Positions 24,501-36,500 of a stretch of 64,000 nucleotides of DNA are shown here, in pieces. Made by a program: the position numbers and the translations under genes. The stretch is from Agapetus fuscipes (Eukaryota > Arthropoda > Insecta > Trichoptera > Glossosomatidae), in NCBI GenBank assembly GCA_951799405.1, contig OX637361.1:7153156-7217155 (forward strand), given 5' to 3'. Numbering within the stretch: the first letter of the stretch is position 1; each line of letters starts with the position of its first letter. The notes under the pieces are model-generated. The model ran no database searches. It was given only the letters and a program-made list of their open reading frames with translations, and was not told the origin of the DNA.

Positions 24501-27500
24501 TCTTGCAAGATAAAGTTTTTAAGACATAAGGGAAATGGAAAATTTGTATGGCCCATAATCAATGATGTATCGTCAATTTATAGAAGAGATATCGAACAGA
24601 TTTGGTCAAAACCGCTATCAGATAAACGCGGAATAAAAACTTTCGACATTTCAAAACTGACATTCAAGATAGACTAAGAAACTATTTTCATTTAGTAGAA
24701 TGACCTTACATCAACACTAAATCCTAACATCCAAATAACTTTTAATAAAATAAAATTGCCGTGACGGCCAATTCTACGAGACGTATCCAGAAAATAAGTG
24801 TACTGAGGCTCTCACAACCGGACGAATTGTATTCTCGATATGTTGGCTGCACTTCCGTTTAGTCTGACCCTTTTCCTCCGCAAAGAGACCGGTTCGAGGT
24901 CAGTACGTTGAAAAGTGTCGACACGGCAACACGTTTCGTGAAAAATGTCCTCCTGCCAAAAATACGCGACGTCATCCGTTATCTAGTTTGGAAGGGAAAA
25001 TCTCCGGTGGAGGTTTATAATGAGGAGAAAACTGCATACGGTTATAAAGCTATGAATTGCTCGAGTATGTACAAGTGATGTCGTAAGTTTAAAAACGGTC
25101 GTACGTCTGTATATTATGATGATCAGAGGAGCGGAATACCTTCAATTGTGACTGACTTTTGGAGGGAAAAAAATGCGTTTCGTGACGATCGCAAATTGAC
25201 TGTGGATGAACTTTCAGCGATGTTTCCACAAATTTCCAGATCTCTACTACACGAAACCATCACAGAAGCTCTCGGATATCGGAAATTGTGCGCGAGGTGG
25301 GCCCCAAAACAGCTAATAGACCAACACAAGTTGAATTGAGTGCAAACTCCATGGAAATAAGTTTCACCGCTCCATAGTTACTGGAAATGAAACTTGCGTT
25401 GCACATTGCACGCCTGAAACCAAAAGGCAGTCTCAACAGTGGCGTCACATCTCTTCACCTTCCGCTAAAAAGTTAAAAACCACAAGTTCAGCCAAGAAAA
25501 TCATGGCATCCATATCTTGGGACTGTCAAGGCATAATTTCAATTAAATATATGCCTCAAGGTTCCTCAAGTTCAAGGTTCCTCAAGTTCCTTGACTTATA
25601 GGTTGTTATGCGGCTGACCACCCATAATATAAAAATTGGTTCACTTTGCCAATGTCACCCCTGTTTCAGGGAAGGACGGCAAGAGTTGCAAGGCTTATGT
25701 TCATTTGAGATTGGGTTTTTATATTGTAGGTCCACATGCGGCATGTGTTAGCGCGAAATTATACATATCTGCTTGTGGGAATGCATTTAGTATAAATCTT
25801 AAATGATATATATCTTTGCAGCTTAGATTAGATTAGATTAGAAGGGGTGACCATCAACTCTGTAAGATACTGTGAGACCCTAAAAAAATGCGGAAGGCTA
25901 TTTAGTAGAACAAGACGAGAGGCATGCTGACAAAGGAAGTCTGCCCACTGCATGACAATGTCAGACCACACGCGGCCAACGCCACAAAGAAACTGCTCGC
26001 CTCGTTAAAGGGGCCTTATAAAGCTAAATATGCCGTTTTTGTTTCTTACACTTTATGGTCTTAGGAAAATAGTTACAGTAATGAAAAAAATCAAGCATGT
26101 TTATTAATTTTTTATCTTAATTATAAAGTTTGAACAAAATATATAACTAAAGAACTGCCACCACAAAAAATATTTTAAAAAACACGCTTTTTTCACATTG
26201 TTACGGTTTTTTTCGTGTGTGCTGTATTTTGGAAATATTTTTTTTCTTTTTAATTAGAGAACAATACATTGTCTAAGGATGGTTTTCAACAATTTTTTTT
26301 ATAATGTCAACAGTTTTTGAGTAAATATGGAAAAACTGAAACTACTTAATGAATTAAATTTTAATTAAATCAAAGAACACAGTTTTTCCATATTTACTCA
26401 AAAACTGTTGACATTATAAAAAAAATGTTGAATACCATCCTTAGACAATGTATAGTTCTGTAATTAAAAAGAAAAAAAAAAATTCCAAAATACAGCACAC
26501 ACGAAAAAAACCGTAACAATGTGAAAAAAGCGTGTTTTTTAAAATATTTTTTTGTGGTGGCAATTCTTAAGTTATATATTTTGTTCAAACTTTATAATTA
26601 AGATAAAAAATTGATAAACATGCTTGATTTTTTTCATTACTGTAACTATTTTTCTATGACCATAAAGTGTAAGAAACAAAAACGGCAGATTTAGCTTTAT
26701 AAGCCCCTTAAATGGGATGTCCTGAACCATCCCGTGCACTCCCCTGATCTAGCACCTTCAGATTATTATCTCTTTACCTTCCTGAAGCTGCAATGGGTGG
26801 AAACTGGTTTTCAACCACCGAGGAGATAAAGGAGGAGGGGGAGAAGTGGACGGAGGGGTTGGTGGGAAACTACTTCGAGGTAGGCATCTAAGTTGATACC
26901 CCGCTTGACCACCTGCATTGAGAGGAATAGCGACTATGTCGAAAAATAGCTGACATACACGTATGTACTACGGTAACCACGTATTTTTTTGTTTAAATCA
27001 AAAAAAATGTTACGGACAAAAATTCAGTACACTTACTTTCTTGATATGCCTCGTATATTATTAGATTTAATTCAAAAAGTTATTTGAATGTTGGGATTTA
27101 GGGTTGGGGCAGTTTGTGGCTGACGGAACAAGGTCTCTTAAGACTCCGCTTACAAAAAAATCCCATTGTTTTAAAAAATATATTCTTATACTTTATGGCC
27201 TTAGTATATAAGTGACATTAATGGAAAAAGTCACACATGTATGTTAACTGATTTTTTACCTAAATTGTAAAGTTCTTTTTTACAAAACTTAAAAAATGAC
27301 GCCACAAAAAAGAGAAATAAAAAAAACTCGTTTTTTTTCAAAATTTATTGTTCTAATTTTGTTGTTTCATATTTTGGAAATATTTTTTTTCTTCATAATT
27401 ATAGAATGATACAATGTTTAGTAAGTCTATGGATAATATTTCAGGTAAAGTGAACAGTTTTCGAGATAATATGAAAAAACTGTTTTCAAAAGTTAAATTA

Positions 27501-30500
27501 ATTAGTTTCTGTTTTTTCATATTATCTCAAAAAAATTTCACATTATCTGAAATATTATCCATTAATAAAACTTTACTAAAGACCGGTCATCAAAAGGTCC
27601 ATCTAGCCGTAAAACAACTGGGTCTTGTTTGAGAATTGGCGCTTTCTACAAAGCTCGCAGAGGGTTCTTCAGGTGTGATACACACAAAAACAGCGCTCAC
27701 CAAATAAATCAGCCTAATTTTTTTTTTTTTTACACCTTTTAATTTCATTTTTCTCACCCACGAACCATACAATAACTTTTTTATATCTAGGTAGGTAACT
27801 AAGGCAAGACGGCTGAATACTGTGACGTAATGGATAAGTATAGGATTACTTTGTCATAATTGAAAAGTTATAGTGCATTCCTAACTATGTTTAAATATAA
27901 ATAAATAATCATAAAATTAATACACTGTTTCGCACGCTCTACCTCTATTCTATCTTTACTCTACCTTTATCCTATCTCTCCTACTCACATAAAGAAACAG
28001 ATGGAGACAATTCGGGTTAAACTAAACACAACATTGAAATCAATATTTATCCACAAGAATAGTATTTAAAACTTTCGGATTTCTAAAATCGGTGGGGATA
28101 AAAATTGATTTAAAATTTGTTTTTGTGTATCCTGACCTTTATAAAACTTCGCCACGATTTTTCGTCACCCACACGCTACTGTAGCGTTAAAGTTTTCGTC
28201 ACTTTCACGTCACCGTCGCGAATAATTCTGCAACACTTTTTCGCGACTTCTGGCAAAATTGGTGGCTTTACCCATATATGTTGCACTCTATTTTGTCTAC
28301 ATTGTATGGCTGAAATAAACTTCAAACTTATTTTTTTTAATTTGGCACTATTTAACTTGTGGCACTCTACATTCTTCGATACAAATCTTAGTAACACAAA
28401 GTTACTCTAATATTACTAATCACTTTTTCAACAACTCCTAAACATCTGTGATTTTAGCAAATAGATACATAATGTACATATGATGAATGCATTATCTTAC
28501 CTCAAGACTAATGTATTATCGAAGTTTTCATCAGCCACCAGTATCTGCTTGAGCAATTCCCCCACAAATGTGTTATTCAACTCCTCCTCACATAAGTTGA
28601 AGTATTCAACCAGTTGTGACAGAACTTTGCGCAGCGTGCAAGTCATGTTTTTCAATCCATCCCTAAAAACAATGAAAAATCATCAATAACATAAATAATT
28701 TAAAAACTTGACAACTGAAAAATTCAAATGGAAAATATTGTGCATACTTCAGCCTCATAAGATAGTCACGACTACAAACACGGAGTTGTTCAAATCTGTC
28801 CTTACATTGCTTCCGAAACCTGGACACTGAAGAAGCATGCTCAAAGCTCTTTCAACATCTTTGAAAGGAAAATCCTCCGTCGTATTTATGACCCAAACAT
28901 ATGGCAAAGGAGATACAGCTTTAGACTTGCACCAAGACGTTGATGTGGTGTAAAGTCAGCAGACTGCATTGGCTATGTCAAATTAACAGAATAGACCATC
29001 GGAGCCTGGAAATATGGTTGTGATGATGGATCCAAAGGGGCACAGGACAGTGGAAAGACGCAGACTAAGGTGGCTAGACGGAGAGGTGATTCAACTCAGG
29101 GAAGTGCACATTTGAATACTCAATGATAGTTTTTTTGTGCTCCGCAGGATATAGAGCCCACTAACTTTTGATTGCCAGTCCATAGCGTTAACCACTAGAC
29201 TACACATGGTCTAAGCTCCACTCTTAAATTGCAAAGAAATAAAAATGAATACAGTTACGTGTGGATAGTTTTTTTTATCAATTTAAAGTCGCATAAGCTA
29301 GCATTGAAAACACCGGACATAAGATACCCCATTACTTCAAAGTGCTACAATAAAAAAGTAAGCAGTTGGCTCGGAATAACAAGTATAAGGTATAAATAGA
29401 CAAATATAGCGTGGTAAGCTTTTAGCGTATCTCCTTCACCCTCTATTTTAGTGTTCTATAAATATCAACCATCCTCCTAAAATGTTCTTGTAAGTTCCTT
29501 TGTGAAATGAACTCGTATAATATTGTCATTTGAAAGTAAAATACATCTTCAGAACTAAAATATGGTAAGAGAAAATCACCAACTAGAAAATGAGGCGTGT
29601 GGATCTGTCTGTGTAGATTTGTTTACAGATATGTTTATACAGTTAGCAGATAGATGAAGAAAATAAAAATGTGAAGATCAAATACAAAATTTTATGATAT
29701 AAACTTGTAAGAAATCAGATTGATGAGAAACTGTTGGCATGTTTAATTTAGAAGATGAATTTCATATGAGAAGTCTTTTCAAGGAATTGTTTGTACATCA
29801 TTACATATTTACAAGTAGGAAACTTATGAACCTTTTTGAATAAAACTGGATCAAGATAAGGTGAAAGCAAGACAGATAGAAGTAAAACATTCCATAAATG
29901 GTTTAATAAAAGGATGAATCAAACAGACAATGAATACAAACAATTAAGCATATAGGTTGGTATGCGACTGACCACATACTGTAAAAAATGGTTCACTTTG
30001 CCAATGTCACCCCTGTTTCAGGGAAGGTCGGCAAGAGTTGCAGGGCTTATGTTCATTTGAGATTGGGTTTTTTATATTGTAGGTCCACATGCGGCATGTG
30101 TAAGCGCGAAATTATGCATGTCTGCTTATGGGAATGCATTTAATATGAATCTCAAATGATACATATCTTTGCAGCTTAGATTTAGATTTAGATTTAGAAG
30201 CATCACAATCAAAGGGATCTTTTTTTATATTACAAAAAAAACCTGACAGTTAAATTTTGATCATTCATTCTGTTACAAAGTTGACAGTTCATTCAGTAAC
30301 ATTTGACACAGTTGACATTCATTCTGTTACAAACCTTACAGCAAAATTTTGATCGTTCATTCTGTTACAAAGATGAAAGCTTCTTAATAAACCGCCTATT
30401 CATCCCTCTTATTCATAAAGAAGGTTTAATTTTTAATCCAATTTAAAGTCAGTGTTCTAATACAAAAAATTAAGTTTAAGCATAATTTCTGGTGTAACAA

Positions 30501-33500
30501 ATAATTAATGAATAGGGCTGAAAATTTAGTCCAAGTCTCTGATACAGGAATGTTTAAAAGAAAATATTTTGAACATGATGTTATGGTGTATTTCTGGAGT
30601 CATTTTAATTTTACCTTTCCCTCATGGCTTCCTCGAGGTGTCTATTCTTGTCAAACGCCTCGTTCCTCTTCTGCTTCCACTTATCAGACTCCTGCTTGTG
30701 TTTCTCGTTGAGCAGAGCTATCTGCTTGGCATTCTCACTGCGCATGCCTGCCAACTGCAACAAATAAATAAATTATTGAACAAGAGTTTTAGGCTTACAC
30801 GGCTGGCTGATGATGCTGGAGAGTTGTTTTCCGGGATCTGTTGCCGTGGTCTGTGGGAGCTGGAGCTCCGGACGATTCGCCCATGTCTACAATGTCATCA
30901 CAGTTTTCATCAAAATCATCTAATTCCTTGTAATTCCTTGACTTATAGGTTGCTATGAGGCTGACGACCCATACTGTACAAAAAAGTTCACTTTGACAAT
31001 GTCACCCCTGTTTCAGGGAAGGTCGGCAAACGTTGCAGGGTTTATATTTATTTGAGGTTTAGATTTTAATTTGTGACTTAGATTATAGATCTTCATCATT
31101 GCACTTTCACGCTGAAGAAGCCCATCGTAGACATGGTCGAAACGCTTGGAAGCTCCAGCTCCCACAGACCACATCTCACCAGGATCAAATAAGTTACTCA
31201 TTAATTTAAAAGACAAATCACACAATTTATTATGCAGATATATTATGCGATATAGAAAACACTTTCTACTTCTGAAACTCTCATATATTAGAGAAGGCAG
31301 AAAACATTGTTTTCTGCCAAACCTCAGGTTGGATGCAGTTTCATTGTTTTGTTTCAACTGTTGATCACTTTCAGTGTTATTCAGACCATGGATATATAGA
31401 ACTGGATGGGCTAAGAAATCAATCCTTTGAGAATTAGAAATACGCTACCCCACTCATCACACAAAAATCCAAATTCAGTATATCGGTAACCTTCCAACTG
31501 TGAACAGGTGTGTTACCTAATTGGAAAAAAAATACATATAAATGCCAAACTGGGTATTTTCTAAACGTGCCAACAAATGAGAGTAAATGTGTTATAGAAC
31601 ATGGAATAATATTTCACTTTAATCACTATTCTATATAATTACGTTGATAAAATTTATTTTTCGTTTGTCGAAATATTTTGTTCGCGAAAGTGACAGCCAT
31701 TTCTAGAACTAGTGATGTTCAAATATATAGGTACTTGCTTCTTCAAGTATGTAACTTCTATGATCGCGGTAATAGATACTTGTGGAAATCATCCCATACA
31801 CAATGAGGTGGGAACATTTTTGAATTCGTAATTTATCAGATATCTTCATACTTGCAACAACACTACTAACAAATCCGTTACCATAGTGATTTCATGTGTT
31901 TCCTTGGTGATTTGTAAATAGATTGAAGACGGAGTAGAGACACGTTGCTTACATAGAATATGAGAAAAGCATTTCATATGTCGTGAGCGAGACAGCATTA
32001 TAAACAGTGTATGGTGTCAAAGACGGTGAATCATGTTGATTGGTACTAAATCACAAGCACGACCCCTCCATTTAATACTTCCTCCATGATTCAGACACAA
32101 CAAATCCATGGCTCAACCGACACTTAAAGTGAATTTTCCTTACAAAAAAGCGTTAGTCCATGGATCAAACGTGTTGTGAATAACCCTGTTAGTTTATAAA
32201 ATGCTTTGTGGCATTCTTGCACCTATACCTAAGGGTGAAAGATTGCACAGCCATACTAACACAGAGCTAAGGTCTATATTTCAAGAGACGGAAATTGTGT
32301 TTATATAATCTATATCTATAATCTAAGTTTAATATAGATATATATTGGCGTTTAGGATTCATATTTAGTGCATGCTCACAAGCATAACATGTAAGTCATG
32401 CTTACACATGCTGCATGAGCACTGACATGTGCTGCATGAGTACTTACAAAATAAAAACCTATACCCAAAATTAAAATAGTCCCTGCAACTCTTGCGGTTT
32501 GTTGGCAAAAGTAAATATTTTTTTACAGTATGGGTGGTAAGCCTCATACCAATCTACAATTCAAAAAACGTACCATCCTTTAAGTCAAAGAAATAATACC
32601 AAAGACAAAATGTTTGTTTTCTTTTCCCTATCAACCCGGCCGTGTCACGTTATTTTTTTTTCATCTACGGTGTTTGTTTTAAGTCCATTACAAATTTCAA
32701 AATATTAAATACGAAAAATAATGTATTCTTCTTTGTACTTTATGGGTAAGGAGTATGAAGCAACCCCTATCTTTTCTGACCATTCTATTGAAAGAAATGA
32801 AGTTTCAGGATCACGTACACAGTAGAAACAAAGGACTAAAAAAGTTGATTGATAAAACAAAGAGCACTTTCTGAATATTACTTTACTATCTATTGATGTT
32901 GAGAATCTCTGTTTTTCAGTCGCTTCAATAATGAATCAAGTTCTGAAAAAATTACGAAAATTCTTAGAAATGATGATTTCTCATGCAAGTTTATTATTAG
33001 ACAGACTAAGTTTGTGTGGCCGTTTTGTCTGGTACAGCAAAAGCATAAATTTTGCGTGTTGCGGATTTCTGTCTACAGCAGCAGATCGCTTCTCAGAAAC
33101 GAATACAAATAAAAATAAACTTTTGGACCACACAAAATATACCTACCCATCTCCACCTACCAAGTATATAAATATTAGGCTAATTTATTTGGTTGAGCGC
33201 TGCTTTTGTGTGATTTGCACCAATTTCTTTAGCTAGGCCCAGTGCTGTAAGACTGAATGTACCTTTGTGGCCGGTCTTTGATAAAGACAGAGAAGAGCAT
33301 TTTAAAATAATAAATCATATTTTTCGTAATCAGGAGGGGATTGAACCCACTACCTTTCGATTACGAGCAGTGTTAATCACTAGACTACAACTGGTCATAC
33401 AAAAAAAAAAAACGAAACAAAATTAACAGTAAATTTATAAAATACGGGTAAAAGAAATAAAAATAATCATTAAAAATGGATACGCACCACAAACATGTTT

Positions 33501-36500
33501 TTAGCACCCATTTGTACAAAATCACAAAATAAAAGTAAAAACGTGTGTTTTCACAACATAAATCTTATCACTTAATTTATCAGTAACAACTTTCGATTAA
33601 AATAAAACGACCAAAAAAATCAGTAAAGTTTTTTGGTGAATTTGACACAAAACAGAAAGCACATTCCTGCGCCGCTTCGCAAGGCGACAAAAAAATTAAA
33701 TAGTTGATTTAAAATGGAAAATTATACTTTTATCACTTCAATGAGCATAAAGTTCACAGATCACTTTGAATGTAAACACCGATAACACACTGTAAACTTT
33801 ACAATATCTTGTTTGTCTTCACTCCGTCCTCACGATAATAATAATTAAAACAGAACATGGAGTAATAACTGCCACTGCACTTTGTTTGGAATAAACTGCT
33901 CTTGTTATTATTATTTACATTCGCACCGATTAGGATAAAATTATTATTATTATTGGAGAGAGAGAACATTATATTACGAGTATACATCCAAACGACCACA
34001 TTCAGACACGAACCATTTACAACTAACTGACTGAAATGTATGTAAAGTTTGGTAGATTGGAACTTTGGAACCTTAACATTCGTCATTGATTAAAAGTTCG
34101 AAATCTAAAACACATCTCAACCCATGCTCATCATCGATAACGCCAATTAAAAATATATAATGTTTCGCTTTATCAATTATTTCATTTTGATTTATAAAAA
34201 ACTATTTTATATCCAGTTTCACTTGTGAAAAAATCACGGATTTCAGCTCTCGTTCTGAGCATTTCAACGCCTAAATTGACACCCAAAAAGAAAGTGAACT
34301 TTTTGCTACATTACTGCAAAATTTTCAGAATAACTGAACTTACTGAACTGAATGAATGGAATTTACAGAGTGGAAACAAGAGAAGAGCATGCATGAAAAG
34401 AGTGATGAAATTAGATGAGATGAAAGAAGTATGCAAGGACAGAGTCAAGTGGAGGCACTTGTGTGGAGGTACTGGCCACCCCTAGAGGAAAGGCGGCAGG
34501 ATACAAGACAAGACTGAAATTTTGAACTTTTCCTAATCTTTTCGTTGGAATTTTAAATTTTCTATTCTACAGTTTTCAAGCTAAATTTAACAATTGCAAG
34601 TCAACTTCGACGGATAATGACGTATCCAAAAAAAATATACATACTGTAACTGTAACTCTGTCGCCATTCCGCTAGGGGTGACCAGAGCCTCTGCACGATT
34701 ACGATTATAGGTTTCAGTGTTCAGTGTGTGGTTACAATTAATTTATTACGAGATAAACCTTTCCTACACTGTTATTTCTAAGAATATCCTATTTATAAGT
34801 TTTTACAAGATTCAAAATAATTTTGACTGATAAAACTGGGTAAGTATCCTGAAATACACAATCATATAGGATTCACGGTTTAGTACCTACATGGTTACAA
34901 ATTGATAAAAGTTTAACCTTTTCTTCACTTTTATTTCGAAGGATATCCAATTTTTAACAATCAGTTTTTATGCAAAGATTAAACAAAATTCAAGGCAATC
35001 TTCGCAAAAATCACGCGTAATCCGAAGCATACGTTAATTGAGGTTTAACTGTACATAAGTACGAGTACACACACACACACACGTCTGGCGTCCTATATTT
35101 ATTGAGGAAGAGGGAGAGCCGGGAGAAATAGATACATAATATTATCGTATTTATAAGTTTTAACTGGCATTTAGCTGCTCGGCCTGTGAGCCACATGAGA
35201 GAAACTTCATGCCGAGACAGGGAGTACATATAAACACATGTGATGAATTCACTGGAAGGCGAGATACAAGGACAGGGGCGAACAAATGGATCAACCAAGA
35301 ATATATAATTGGGATTTTAATTTTCAAAAATAGCACATATTAAATCTGATTTAATAGACCTACCATTAACATAAAAAAATGTAGTCTAGTTTTGTAGTAA
35401 TATAGATCTAGTAAAGCTTTCAAGTAACTTCAAAAATAAAAACTAAACAAAAGTCTAAGACAAAATGCCACCTCACAAACTAAAAAAAACATTTTTTTTC
35501 TAAGCAACAAAGCTTTGAAAGAAACAGTTTTGGGAGTCTGGATAGAACAAAAGTCAAAGCAGACCTATGGATGTAATTCCTAAACTTTGAACCAAAATTG
35601 ATCAAGTGTTGCTGTGTATTGTCTAAGTAGGTAATTGTTGAATATGGGCACCATAGAAAAAACCCATTTCAGCTAGAAGGACAAGTTTTATAGCCTCTTA
35701 AAACAGGGGATAATATAGAAAACAAACTGCAAAGGGGAAAGTCGGCATAAGTTTCAGGATTTTTGTTCATTTCAGGTTTGTGAGTGTGTTTTGTGGAGCA
35801 TTCGAAGACACACTTTTTTTTAGGTTTTACCCGTGATCGAAGAGGGCCCTTGAGGTGTGATACACACAAAAGCGGTGCTCTCTTATCATCAGTATTTTTT
35901 CAAAGACATCAGCCTGATTTGTATAAATTCTATAAAACTATAAAATATATCTATAAAACTTAGATTATCGATAACGGTGCAATCAAAAGCCAAGATGACG
36001 AAAAGAATCCCTTGACTTATGGGTTGGTATGAGGCTGACCACCCATGATGTAACAAAATGTTTCACTTTACCAATGTCACCTCTATTTCAGGGAACGTCG
36101 GCAAAAGTTGCAAGATTTGGTTTTTAATTTGTAAGTACACATGCAGCATTTGTGAGCGCAAAGTTACACATGTCTGCTTGTGTGCATGGGCTTAATATGA
36201 ATTTTAAATTTTTATATATAGTAGATACTATTTGGAACATGGATTATAAAAGAAAGCATCAGGGATCGAAAAAATTGTGAAAGATAAATCTAAATCTAAA
36301 TTTAAGCTGCAAAGGTATATAATATCATTTAAGATTCATATGAAAGGCATTCCCACAAGCAGACATGTATAAGTACATGTACATGCCGCATGTGGACCCA
36401 CAATATAAAAACCCAATCTCAAATGAACACAAGCCCTGAAAATCTTGCCAACCTTCCCTGAAACACAAAGTAAACCATACAAATAAAGGATCCATTTTGA

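Larger units (their letters stand above)
24940..26930 (+). pseudogene. Mariner transposase pseudogene
   Basis: Coding remains of the element above. The helix-turn-helix N-terminus runs from about 24950 to 25340, the catalytic-domain start at 25380-25560 (ETCVAHCTPETKRQSQQWRH in mixed frames), HDNVRPHAANATKK near 25960, and SPDLAPSDYYLF near 26740. At least two frameshifts and several stops are visible even when the two insertions are set aside. Confidence 0.8.
24777..27053 (+). mobile_element. Mariner-family transposon, decayed, with two later insertions
   Basis: Terminal inverted repeats begin CGAGACGTATCCAGAAAATA at the left and CGAGGCATATCAAGAAAGTA (reverse complement) at the right. Each is flanked by TA. 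Translating in pieces gives RDVIRYLVWKGKSPVEVYNE, KLCARWAPKQLIDQHKLN, KKIMASISWDCQGIISIKYM, GMLTKEVCPLHDNVRPHAAN and HSPDLAPSDYYLFTF, in the order of a mariner transposase. Frameshifts, stops, a family A repeat (25587-25841) and a 699-bp foldback (26009-26707) break it. Non-functional. Confidence 0.88.

Noticed and set aside
24728..27090. Inverted pair AACATCCAAATAACTTTT / AAAAGTTATTTGAATGTT flanking the mariner, as possible right terminus of a transposon carrying the DDE-like gene
   Set aside because: No matching copy upstream of 21300, so it cannot serve as terminal repeats of the DDE-like gene; short enough to be chance.
33799..34086. 95-codon minus-strand frame with Asn runs
   Set aside because: The Asn runs come from an (ATT)n microsatellite; no splice sites matching Plp phase were found.
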